From assembly GCF_039535475.1 (NCBI RefSeq), contig NZ_BAAAXG010000013.1, positions 62,001 to 126,000 of the forward strand: DNA of 64,000 nt, read 5' to 3'. The notes beneath the pieces are model-generated. The model ran no database searches and was not told where the DNA came from. It saw only the letters and a list, made by a program, of their open reading frames with translations. Positions 52,294 to 61,160 of this stretch are shown one piece after another. Origin of the DNA: Streptomyces showdoensis (GTDB lineage: Bacteria; Actinomycetota; Actinomycetes; Streptomycetales; Streptomycetaceae). Made by a program: the position numbers and the translations under genes. How positions within the stretch are numbered: the first letter of the stretch is position 1; each line of letters begins with the position of its first letter.

Positions 52294-55200
52294 GAGCTGA
52301 TCCGTTCCGTGTCGTTGCGGCGGCGGAGGGCGGGGCGCGCCTTCCGGGCCGGAGCGGTCCTGAGGGAGTCGATGTGGGCGGCGAGCCGGGCCGCGGTGGG
52401 GTGCTGGAAGACGTCGCGGACGGTGAGCCGTACGTCGAGGGCTCCGGCGATGTGGTTGGTGAGGCGGGCGCCGAGGAGGGAGTGGCCGCCGTGGTGGAAG
52501 AAGTCGTCGTCGATGGTGAGGGGGGCGGTGGTGTCGAGGGTGCGGGCGAAGAGGCCGAGGACGGTCTCTTCGAGCGGGGTACGGGGGGCGCGTCCGCCGC
52601 TGGAGAGGGCGGCGGGGGCGGGCAGGGCCCGCTTGTCGATCTTGCCGTTGGGCGTCAGGGGCAGTCGGTCCAGCACGGTGACGTGGCTGGGGACCAGGTG
52701 CTCGGGCAGCCGGTCGGCGACGTGCCGCCGGACGTCCTCCGGAGCCAGACCCTCCCCCTCCACCACGAGGTAGGCGGCCAGCCGTTCCTGATGCACCGTC
52801 ACCACGGCCTGGGTGACCTGCGGATGGGTGAGGAGGGCGGCCTCGGTCTCGCCGGGCTCCACGCGGAATCCCCGGATCTTGATCTGGTCGTCGGCCCGGC
52901 CCTCGTACACCAGCCTGCCGTCCCGGTCGAAGCGGACGAGGTCGCCGGTGCGGTAGAGCCGGGTCCCCGGCGGGCCGTAGGGGTCGGGGACGAAGCGGGT
53001 GGCCGTGAGTTCCGGGCCGGCCGAGGTAGCCGTGGGCGAGGCCGTCGCCGCTCAGGTACAGCTCACCGGTCACACCGGGCGGGCACAGGTTCAGGTACCG
53101 GTCCAGGACGTAGGCGCCCTTGTTGACCAGCGGGCGTTCCGATCGGGGACGACCGTCTCCTCCGCGTCCCCGTCGTCCAGGGCGTGCGTGGTCGTGAAGC
53201 CCATCGACTCGGCCGGGCCGTAGCCGTTGACGACCTCGATACCCGGCTTCAGCCGCTGGAGCTTGCGCACGTGCGCCGGGGAGGCGGCTTCGCCGCCGGT
53301 GAACGCGACCGTGACCGTGTCGAAGGCACCGGGGTGCTCGTCGACGAGGAAGTTGAACAGGCTCGCCGACAACTGGAGCATCGTCACCCCGTGCCGGCGC
53401 GACAACGCGTCGATCAGCACCGGCTCCGGCCGCTGCCCCGGCTGCAACACCGTCGTCCCGCCGTGCAGCAACGCACCCCAGAACTCGAGGCTGAACGCGT
53501 CCCACGACACCGGCGAGCACTGCAGGAACACCTCCCCCGCACCGAACCGACCGTACGACTGACCACTCACCGTCGACACCAGGTTCCGGTGCGACGACAG
53601 GATCCCCTTCGGCCGGCCGGTCGATCCCGACGTGAACATCACGCAGGCCACGTCGTCACCGGTCGGCGCCGTGCCCAGGTTCTCCCCCGGGAGTTCGGCC
53701 AGTTCGTCGGGTGCGCAGACGACGGTCTCCCACGGTCCGTCCACCCGCCCGGCGGCGGCACGGTCCGCGTCCGTGACGAGCAGGCCGATGCCCGCGTCGA
53801 CGGCGGCGGCACGCAGGCGCTCGTCGGGGAACTCCGGGGTCGAGGAGCGTGTACCCGGCGCCGGTCTTCGTGACCGCGAGGACGGCGATGGCGAAGTCGG
53901 CGCCGCGGTCGAGCAGCACACCCGCCATGTCGCCCCGCCCGAGGCCCTGTTCGGCCAGGTGCCGGGCCAGACGGTTCGCGGAGACGTTCAGCTCGGCGTA
54001 CGAGACCTTCCGCTCACCGTCCACCAGCGCCGTCCGCTCCGGAACCCGCGCCACCTGCCCCTCGAACCGCCCCACCAGCGAACCCTCACCGACCCCCACA
54101 GCCCTCACCCCGGCCCACGGACCGGTCAGCGACTCCCGCTCCTCCGGCGCCAGAACCTCCAGGCCGGAGAGAGGGGCGCCGGGCTCGGTGAGGGCGTGGT
54201 GGAGGACCCGGCCGAGGACGGAGGTGATGCGCCGGACCGACTCCTCGTCGAAGAGGTCGGCGGCGAAGAGGACGGTGGCGCGCAGGCCGCGCTCGTCATC
54301 GGAGCGGAGGAAGAACTCCAGGTCGAACTTGGCGGAGCCGCTGGTGATCTTCTCCATGGGCGCCGGCACGAGTCCGGGGAGCACGAGGGGCTTGGCGGCG
54401 TCGGCACCGCTCTCCAGGGTCAGGCAGATCTGGAAGAGGGGGTGCCGGGACAGGGTCCGGGTCGGGTTGAGGGCCTCCAGGACCAGGTCGAAGGGAGCCT
54501 CCTGGTGGGCGAAGGCATCCAGATCGGCAGCCCGGACCCGGCCGAGGAGTTCGCGGAACGTCGGATCGCCCGAACTGTCCGTGCGCAGCACCAGCGTGTT
54601 CACGAAGAACCCGACCAGATCGTTCAACGCCTCGTGACTCCGGCCCGCCACCGGCGAACCGATCGCCAGATCCGCCCCCGCCCCCAGCCGCGACAACGCC
54701 GCCACCAGAGCCGCGTGCACCACCATGAACGGCGTGCACCCCTCCGCCACCGCGAGCTCCTTCGCCCGCTCGAAGAGGTCGGGAGCCCAGGTCGAGCGCG
54801 ACCTGTCCCGCCCCGGTGCGAGGCGCGCGACCGGCCGCGGGTGGTCGAGCGCGAGTCCGTGCCCCTCGGGGAGGCCCGGCCAGGTTCTCGCGCCAGAAGG
54901 CCAGTTCGGTGCCGAGCGGGCTCTCGGGCTCGTCGGCCGCACCGAGGACCCGCCGCTGCCAGGCCGCGTAGTCCGCGTACCGCACGGTCAGCGGGTCCAG
55001 GACCGGAGCACCCTCACCCGCCGCACGAGCGGCGTACGCCCGCTCCAGATCCGCGAAGAACACCCCGTTCGACAGGCCGTCGGTCGCGATGTGGTGCAGG
55101 ACCAGCGCCAGGACCGCCGAGTCGTCGTCGAGCCGGAAGAGCGTGGCCCGCACCGGGATCTCGGACCCGAGGTCGAAGACCCGCCCGGCCGCCTCGGCGA

Positions 55201-58200
55201 GCCCGGCGTCCAGTCCGCCGGCCTCGGCCTCCACGGCCCGCCGCTCGATCGTCAGCCGCGCCCGCCCCGCGGGCAGGACCCGCTGGAACGGCTCCCCGTC
55301 CACCGCCTCGAACACCGTCCGCAGCGGAGCGTGCCGCTCCACCACGTCGTTCAGCGCGGCCTCCAGCACGGCGGCGTCCAGCCGGGGCCGTCGAGAGCGC
55401 ACGACCGTCGGCACGTTGTACGCGGCGCTCCCGCCGTCCAGCTGCGACAGCAGCCACAGCCGCTTCTGCGCGTACGACGCGGGGACCAGCTCGCCGTCGC
55501 CCTCTCCCGGCACCGGTGCCGGGAGGGCCGTCGTGCCCGCCGTCTCCCCACCGCGCTCCGTGATCAGCTCCGCGAGCCCCGCCACCGTCGGCCGCCCGAA
55601 GACGTCCCGGATCGTGAGCCGCACGCCCAGCGCCTCCGCGATGCGGTTCGTCAGCCGGGCCGCCAGCAGGGAGTGACCGCCCAGGGCGAAGAAGTCGTCG
55701 TCGATGCCGATCGTGCCCGGGTCCTTGTCGAGGGTGCGGGCGTACAGGTCGGGTCAGGATCTCCTCGGTCCGGGTCGCGCGGGGCGCGCGCGCGTGGTCA
55801 GGAGGGCGGCGGGGGCGGGCAGGGCGCGCTTGTCGATCTTGCCGTTGGGGCGTGACGGGAAGCCGGTCGAGGACGGTGACGTGGGTGGGGACCAGGTGCT
55901 CGGGGAGCCGCTCGGCGACGTGCTCGCCGGAGCTCGGCCGGATCGGGGGCGTCCGTGCCGTCGGTCACGAGGTAGGCGGCCAGCCGGTGTTCGTGGACGG
56001 TGACGACGGCCTGGGTGACCTGCGGGTGGGAGAGGAGGGCGGCCTCGGTCTCGCCGGGCTCGATGCGGAAGCCGCGGATCTTGATCTGGTCGTCGGCCCG
56101 GCCCTCGTAGACGATCCTGCCGTCGGCGTCGAAGCGGGCCACGTCGCCCGTGCGGTAGAGCCGGCCGCCGGGGGTGGTGCCGATCGGGTCCGGGGACGAA
56201 GCGGGCTGGCCGTGAGGTCGGGGCCGGCCGAGGTAGCCGTGGGCGAGGCCGTCGCCCGCGACGTACAGCTCGCCCGTGACGCCGGGCGGGCAGAGGTCGA
56301 GGCGGGCGTCGAGGACGTAGGCGGGCTTGTTGACGAGGGGGGTGCCGACGGGGATCGACGGATGCGGGTGCTCGGCGGGTGCGACGAGGTGGGTCGTGGC
56401 GAAGATCATCACCTCGGCGGGGCCGTAGCCGTTGAGGACCGCGGTCTCCGGCCTGAGCCGCTGCAGTTTGTGGACGTGGACCGGGGAGGCGGCCTCGCCG
56501 ACGGTGAAGGCGGTGGTGACGGTCTCGAAGGCCTCGGGGTGCTCGTCGACGAGGAAGTTGAAGAGCGTGGCGGAGAGCAGGAGCGTGGTGACGCCGTGGC
56601 GGCGGGACAGCTCGGTGACGAGGGCCGGTTCGGGCTTCTGGCCGGGCTGGAGGACGGCGGAGCCGCCGTGCAGGAGCGGGCCCCAGAACTCCAGGCTGAA
56701 GGCGTCCCAGGAGACCGGCGAGCACTGGAGGTAGACCTCGTCGGGTCCGGTGGGGAGGTACGGCTGGCCGATGAGGGTGGCGACGAGGTTCCGGTGCGAG
56801 GACAGGATGGCCTTGGGGCGGCCGGTCGAGCCCGAGGTGAACATGAGGCAGGCGGGGTCGTCGGGACTGATCGGCACGCCCAGGTCGTCGGCGACGGCGT
56901 CCGGGCCGGGGCGTCGCCCGGCGTGGGCGACGGTCCAGGGGCCCTGGGCGCGGGCGGCGAGGTCCGGGGTGCTGACGAGGTGGGTGATGCCCGCGTCGGT
57001 CGCGGCCGAGCGGAGCCGCTCCTCGGGGAAGTCGGGGTCGAGCAGGACGTGTCCCGCGCCGGTCTTGAGGACGGCGAGGAGGGCGGTGGCGAAGGGGATG
57101 CCGCGGTCCAGCAGGATGCCGGCCATGGCGCCGCGCCCGAGACCGCCGTCGCGCAGCTCGCGGGCGAGGTGGTTGGCGGAGGCGTTGAGTTCGGCGTACG
57201 TGACGGTGCCGGCGACGTCGGTCAGCGCGGGGCGGTCGGCGTGGAGCCGTACCTGCTCCTCGAAGCGTGCGACGAGCGTCGTCTCCACCGGCGGCCCGAC
57301 GGGTCCGGCCCAGGCGCCGGTGAGGAGCTCGCGCTCGTCGTCGCCGAGGAGCGGGAGTCCGGCCACGGTGGGGCTCGGGGGCGCGGCGGCGCTGCCCGCG
57401 CCCTCCACGTCCGCCGCGCTGCCCTCGCTCTCCGCCAGGAAGCGGGTCACGAAGGCGGTGAAGCGGTCCTGGTGGGCGGTGACGAGGGCCGGGTCGACGT
57501 CCTGGACGGGGGTGTCGAAGTCGATGCGGAGGCCGTGGGCGGGGCCGAGGTCGAGGACGGCGACGCTGAGGTCGTCGACGGGGCCGTTGCTGACGTTGTG
57601 GTTGACGGTCGGGTGGCCGCAGACGGTCAGTTCGGCGTGGAAGCCCATGATGTTGAGGACCGGCGTGGCGAGGCGGCGGGTGCCGTCGATGACGCCGGCC
57701 TCGCGGCCGAGGTCCTCGTACCGGGTCCGCTGGTGGCGCAGGCCGTGCTTCACCTCGGCGGACACCGTGCGCACCAGGTCGGCGACGCGGTCCTCCGGGC
57801 GGACCCGGAGGCGCAGCGGCACGATGTTCGACATCATGCCGGGGGTGCTGCGGGCGGCCCGGGTGGTGCGGCCGGTGACGGGCAGGGCGATCATCAGCTC
57901 CTGGCGGCCGGTGACCCGCTGGAGGTAGGCGGCGAAGAGCGTCACGAGGAGCACGGACCAGGAGACGCGGGCGGCGCGGGCGACGGTCCGCAGGCGTTCC
58001 GCGTCGGCCGCCGTGACGGGGACGCTGCGGCGGGCGAAGGGCAGTCCGCCGTGCGCGGACGGTGCCCGGTCCCGGCCCCGGACGAGTCCTGCGGGCGCCT
58101 CGGGGGCGTCGGCCAGGTGGGTGCGCCAGGCGGCCCGGTCGGCGGCGGCCTCCTCGGAGGCCCGGTAGGCGGCGTCCTCGGCGAGCAGGTCGGCCAGGCC

Positions 58201-58749
58201 GCCGAACGGGGTGTCGCCCCACGGCTCGCCCGCGACGGCCCGCTCGTACAGCTCGACGAGGCGGGCCAGGGCCATGGAGACGCCGACGCCGTCGACGACC
58301 AGGTGGTGGAAGCCGTAGAAGTAGAAGAAGCGGTCCTCCGCGAGCTTGATCAGCGCGCACCTGACCGGGGCTTCGCCGGTGAGGTCGAAGGGCGTGCCGA
58401 TCAGCGCGTCGATCAGCTGCCAGGCCGCCCGCTCGGGGTCGGCGGCGCCGCTGAGGTCGGTGAAGGCGAGGGTGCGGTCGCCGGCGTCGGCGTCGAGGAG
58501 CTGCCAGACCTGCTCGCCGTCGTCCTCGAAGCCCCGTACCCGGAGGAAGTCGGCCTCGTCGACCAGGCGCCGCCACGCCGCCGCCATCAGCTCCGGGTCG
58601 ACCGGGCCCTGGATCTCCCGGCATTCGCCGACGTTGTACTTGACGCCGGTGGGGTCGAGGAGGTGGGCCGTCCAGATGTCCCGCTGGGCTACCGAGAGCG
58701 GCAACCGGACGGCGGCCGGTGCGGAGGCGACGGGCTTGTCGAACGGCAT
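52290..58749 (-). CDS. NRPS3: C-A-T-C-A-T, frame broken about a dozen times
   Basis: Six domains are recognisable in order from the ATG at 58749: C1 (HHLVVDG at about 58300), A1 (TSGSTG at about 56830), T1 (GGHSL at about 55680), C2 (HHIATDG at about 55090), A2 (TSGSTG at about 53620) and T2 (GGHSL at about 52490). The two A domains are close paralogues ([14 protein letters not shown], [17 protein letters not shown]). Both have Leu at the position where most codes vary after Asp-Ala; the substrate is not assigned. The frame changes between 52.9 and 56.3 kb, mostly by one extra base in C/G runs, while the encoded domains stay conserved. The intact gene would encode about 2150 residues. It has no TE, and an N-terminal C domain that accepts an upstream acyl or peptidyl chain. 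AGGAG precedes the ATG. Confidence 0.85.
53014..56223 (-). other. Cluster of apparent frameshifts in NRPS3
   Basis: Runs one base too long for the conserved reading frame are seen at 53014-53016, 53132-53134, 53145-53148, 53836-53839, 54875-54877, 55751-55753, 55847-55850, 56192-56195, 56203-56205 and 56220-56223. Further shifts lie near 54790-54825 (a compensating pair), 55795 and 55928. The last three runs listed lie within 32 nt and together restore the frame. Confidence 0.75.
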
Positions 58750-58821
58750 GGGGGCTCCTGGTGGGTGACCGGGGTCGGTGGCCTGCGGGGGCTGCGGGGA
58801 CTGCGGGGACACGGCGCGGGC

Positions 58822-58841
58822 GGCCGCCGCGTTCGGCGGCC
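58822..58841 (-). terminator. Small hairpin between the XRE regulator and NRPS3
   Basis: GGCCGCCG-CGTT-CGGCGGCC is a perfect 8-bp stem, 87 nt past the regulator stop and 73 nt before the NRPS3 start. It may end the regulator message. The NRPS3 promoter must lie in or below the same 178-nt gap. Confidence 0.5.
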
Positions 58842-58927
58842 GGGCAGTGGCCATACAACCCGTGCGCGGGCCCCGCGAGCGGCAGTTGATCCGGCGGTAC
58901 GGCAGCGGATCGGCGGCGCGGCGGCAG

Positions 58928-60526
58928 TCAGGCGGCAGGGGCGGGGGCAGCGGCGGGGGCGTCCGCCGCCGGGGCGCAGGGCCCGCCGGCCGGGGCCAGG
59001 GCGGCGCGGACGACGCACAGCACCCGGAAGCCGGAGCGGCCGTGGTCGGTGCTGGGCCGGATGACACCGCCGATGAGCAGGGCGCGGACCATGCGGCCGC
59101 CGTCCGGGAGGGGCCTGCCGGTGAGCCGTACGACGTCGTCGAGCCCGAAGTCCGGCGCGGCGGAGGCGTCCTGGGCGGCGCAGAGGGCGGTGAGGAGCTG
59201 CCGCTGCTCCGGCGGGAGGGCGTCGAGGGTGCGGGCGACGCGGTCGCGGAGGCGGGAGCCGCTGTGCCCGTCGGCGAGGTGGTCGAGGACGGCGGCGGGG
59301 TCGGTCTCGACGATGCCGCGCAGGGTGGGCAGGTCGCAGACGCTGAGCCAGGAGGCCGCGGCGGCGAGCGCGCGGGGGTGTCCGTCGAGGCGGTGGGCGA
59401 TCCAGGCGGTGTGGGCCAGGGTCTGCTCGTCGGGGAGGAGTTCGGGCCGCACCCGGCGGAGCCGGGCGAGGAGGAAGCGTACGGCGGGGGCGTCCGCGCC
59501 GGCGCCGGGGACCGCGGGGCCGGCCGGGAGGGGGGCGTCCAGGGGGGCGAGGAGGAAGAGGCGCTCGCCGGGGACGTTCCAGGGGGTGTCGGACGTGAGG
59601 AGGAGGCGCAGGCCGGGGAGTTCGCGGCGGAGCCGGGTGAGGCGGGCGAAGTCGAGCCGGGCGGGGTCGACGCCGTCGAGGACCAGGAGCACGTCGCGGT
59701 CGCCGAGTGCGGCGGCGAGGGCGGCGGGCGGCAGATCACCTGTGGAGGCGGTGCCGCCGCCGGGTCTCTGCCCGTGGGCGGGGCCGTGCGGGTCCTGCGG
59801 GTCCTGCGGGCCGTGCGGGTCCTGCGGGCCGTGCGGGTCCTGCGGGCCGGTCGCGGCGTACGAGGTGTACGCGGCGGACTGGCCGGGCCGGGCGTGCGGC
59901 AGGGCTCCGTGGGGCCGTGCGGCAGCGGCGTGGGCGCCGGGGGCGCCCGCTCCCTGGAGATAGGCGACGCAGTCCGTGACGAGGTCGGCGAGCGGGGTCT
60001 CGTCGGCGGGGAGGCAGTCGGTGACGGCACCGGGGGCGGTGTGCCAGAGGACGGGGAGGCCGCTCTCGTGCAGGCGGGCGGCTGCCTCCAGGGCGAGCCG
60101 GCTCTTGCCGACGCCGCTCAGGCCCACGACGGTGACGAGCCGCTCCGCCCCGGAGTGGAGCTCCTCGGCGAGGATCAGGGCCTCGGCCTCGCGGCCGATC
60201 AGCGGGTGCAGGGGGACGGGCGGGGCGCAGCGTTCGGGCAGGAGGTGCCGGCCGGCGCCGCCCTGGTGGCCGCGGGAGACGGACTCCTCCAGGGCGGTGC
60301 GGGCCCGGGGGCCGAGGCGGAGGGCGTCGGCTATCAGCCGGATCGTGTCGGCGCGGGGCCGCAGGGCCTTGCCCTTCTCCAGGTCGCGGATGGCGCGGAC
60401 GCTGATGGTGGAGAGGTCGGCCAGTTCGCGCTGGGTGAGGCCGATGCGGAGGCGGTGTCCGCGGATGAGGGTGCCCAGAGCGGCGGTGGCCGTGGGCGTG
60501 CCCTCGGGGGAGAGACCGGTCGTCAT
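58928..60526 (-). CDS. XRE-HTH regulator with NB-ARC-type NTPase domain
   Basis: A 532-residue cytoplasmic regulator. An XRE helix-turn-helix is at about 19-73 (RLRIGLTQRELADLSTISVRAIRDLEKG). A Walker A P-loop GLSGVGKS is at about 134-141, a Walker B-like VLLVLDGVD is at about 280, and a helical C-terminal region follows. The segment at about 225-245 is a repeat of GPQDPH encoded by an 18-bp tandem repeat. STAND-type proteins of this build switch with ATP and often control the adjacent biosynthetic cluster. It is the first gene upstream of NRPS3 on the same strand, so it is a probable cluster-situated activator. Confidence 0.87.
   Translation of the reverse strand: MTTGLSPEGTPTATAALGTLIRGHRLRIGLTQRELADLSTISVRAIRDLEKGKALRPRADTIRLIADALRLGPRARTALEESVSRGHQGGAGRHLLPERCAPPVPLHPLIGREAEALILAEELHSGAERLVTVVGLSGVGKSRLALEAAARLHESGLPVLWHTAPGAVTDCLPADETPLADLVTDCVAYLQGAGAPGAHAAAARPHGALPHARPGQSAAYTSYAATGPQDPHGPQDPHGPQDPQDPHGPAHGQRPGGGTASTGDLPPAALAAALGDRDVLLVLDGVDPARLDFARLTRLRRELPGLRLLLTSDTPWNVPGERLFLLAPLDAPLPAGPAVPGAGADAPAVRFLLARLRRVRPELLPDEQTLAHTAWIAHRLDGHPRALAAAASWLSVCDLPTLRGIVETDPAAVLDHLADGHSGSRLRDRVARTLDALPPEQRQLLTALCAAQDASAAPDFGLDDVVRLTGRPLPDGGRMVRALLIGGVIRPSTDHGRSGFRVLCVVRAALAPAGGPCAPAADAPAAAPAPAA
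59786..59850. repeat. 18-bp in-frame tandem repeat inside the XRE regulator
   Basis: About three and a half imperfect copies of CCGTGCGGGTCCTGCGGG encode repeated Gly-Pro-Gln-Asp-Pro-His in a linker between the P-loop and the Walker B region. Length change would keep the frame. Confidence 0.8.
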
Positions 60527-60868
60527 GGAGAGCTCCCGCTGGTCAAGTGGCGGCGAGGGCCGGGAGGCGGCCTGGTCAGGACCGCTTCCGGGGGCCTCGC
60601 CGGTTGCTGGGAACCATCCTCCGAACCGGCCTATCCGTGGGGCATCCCGCCGCTAACCGGCATCGGGGGCGAGCCGGGCGTCCCGGCGGTGGCCGGTGAT
60701 AGCGCGGGGGGACCCGGGATAGGGGTGCCGGGGGCCGTGATAGGGGTCGGGGTGCGGTGATAGCGGGGTGATAAGGCCGGGGCCGGTGCGGTGAATCCGC
60801 CCGTTCCTAAGTTGGTGTCCAGAAGGAAACGCCAGCCCCGAACGAGCCCGACCGAGACGGAGAATCCG
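60527..60868. other. 342-nt divergent regulatory region
   Basis: No gene is seen. It separates the leftward XRE regulator from the rightward small peptide gene. The main feature is the phased GTGATAG array at 60696-60774. Between the array and the peptide ATG lie about 95 nt that should contain its promoter; I cannot identify -35/-10 boxes with confidence. Confidence 0.7.
60696..60774 (+). promoter_or_regulatory. Phased direct-repeat array (GTGATAG), candidate SARP binding region
   Basis: Five heptamers recur in the same orientation: GTGATAG at 60696, GGGATAG at 60716, GTGATAG at 60737, GTGATAG at 60757 and GTGATAA at 60768. The start-to-start spacings of 20, 21, 20 and 11 bp equal two, two, two and one helical turns. 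SARP/AfsR activators bind heptamer direct repeats spaced by 11 or 22 bp, and an AfsR-like gene lies 390 bp away. Confidence 0.6.
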
Positions 60869-61132
60869 ATGTCGAAGACCGCCGCCGCCACCCGTACCGC
60901 CCTCCGCGCCGCCGTCACCTCCGCGCTGATCGTCCTGGTGACGGGGGCCGGCCTCCAGACCAGCTGGGCCGACGAGCCGGTCCCGGCGACGGGCACCCCG
61001 GGCACCTCCGCCACGGCGAGCGTCACCACCCCGCCGGTCTGCGACCCGGCCGGCACCGGCACCACGGGCACGGGCACCGGTGGCACGGGCACCGGCACCC
61101 CGACCTGCAACGAGAACAACCCCTGGGACTGA
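60869..61132 (+). CDS. Small exported peptide (87 residues) ending in NNPWD
   Basis: The N terminus has basic residues (SKTAAATRTALR), a hydrophobic core (AAVTSALIVLVTGAG) and a possible cleavage site after the QTSWA element, so it is predicted secreted. The mature part is Thr/Gly/Pro-rich with two cysteines (PPVCDP and PTCNENN), which could form a disulphide, and ends in NNPWD. GGAG lies 7 nt before the ATG. It follows the GTGATAG array and converges with the AfsR-like gene, leaving 28 nt. The arrangement recalls AfsR next to its small target gene afsS, but the protein does not look like AfsS. A signalling peptide is possible; the function is unknown. Confidence 0.7.
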   Translation: MSKTAAATRTALRAAVTSALIVLVTGAGLQTSWADEPVPATGTPGTSATASVTTPPVCDPAGTGTTGTGTGGTGTGTPTCNENNPWD

Positions 61133-61147
61133 CCCCGTACGACGGGG
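61133..61147. terminator. Short hairpin between convergent genes
   Basis: CCCCGT-ACG-ACGGGG directly follows the small peptide stop and precedes the AfsR-like stop at 61161. It is a weak candidate for a shared bidirectional terminator. Confidence 0.4.
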
Positions 61148-61160
61148 GGGGTGCCGCCCC

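Noticed and set aside
52290..58749. Treating NRPS3 as a set of separate small genes or a decayed pseudogene
   Set aside because: Conserved domain sequence continues across every break without missing residues, and the breaks are homopolymer-length changes.
60869..61132. AfsS homologue
   Set aside because: The position relative to the AfsR-like gene is suggestive, but the protein has an export signal and two cysteines and lacks AfsS-type repeats.
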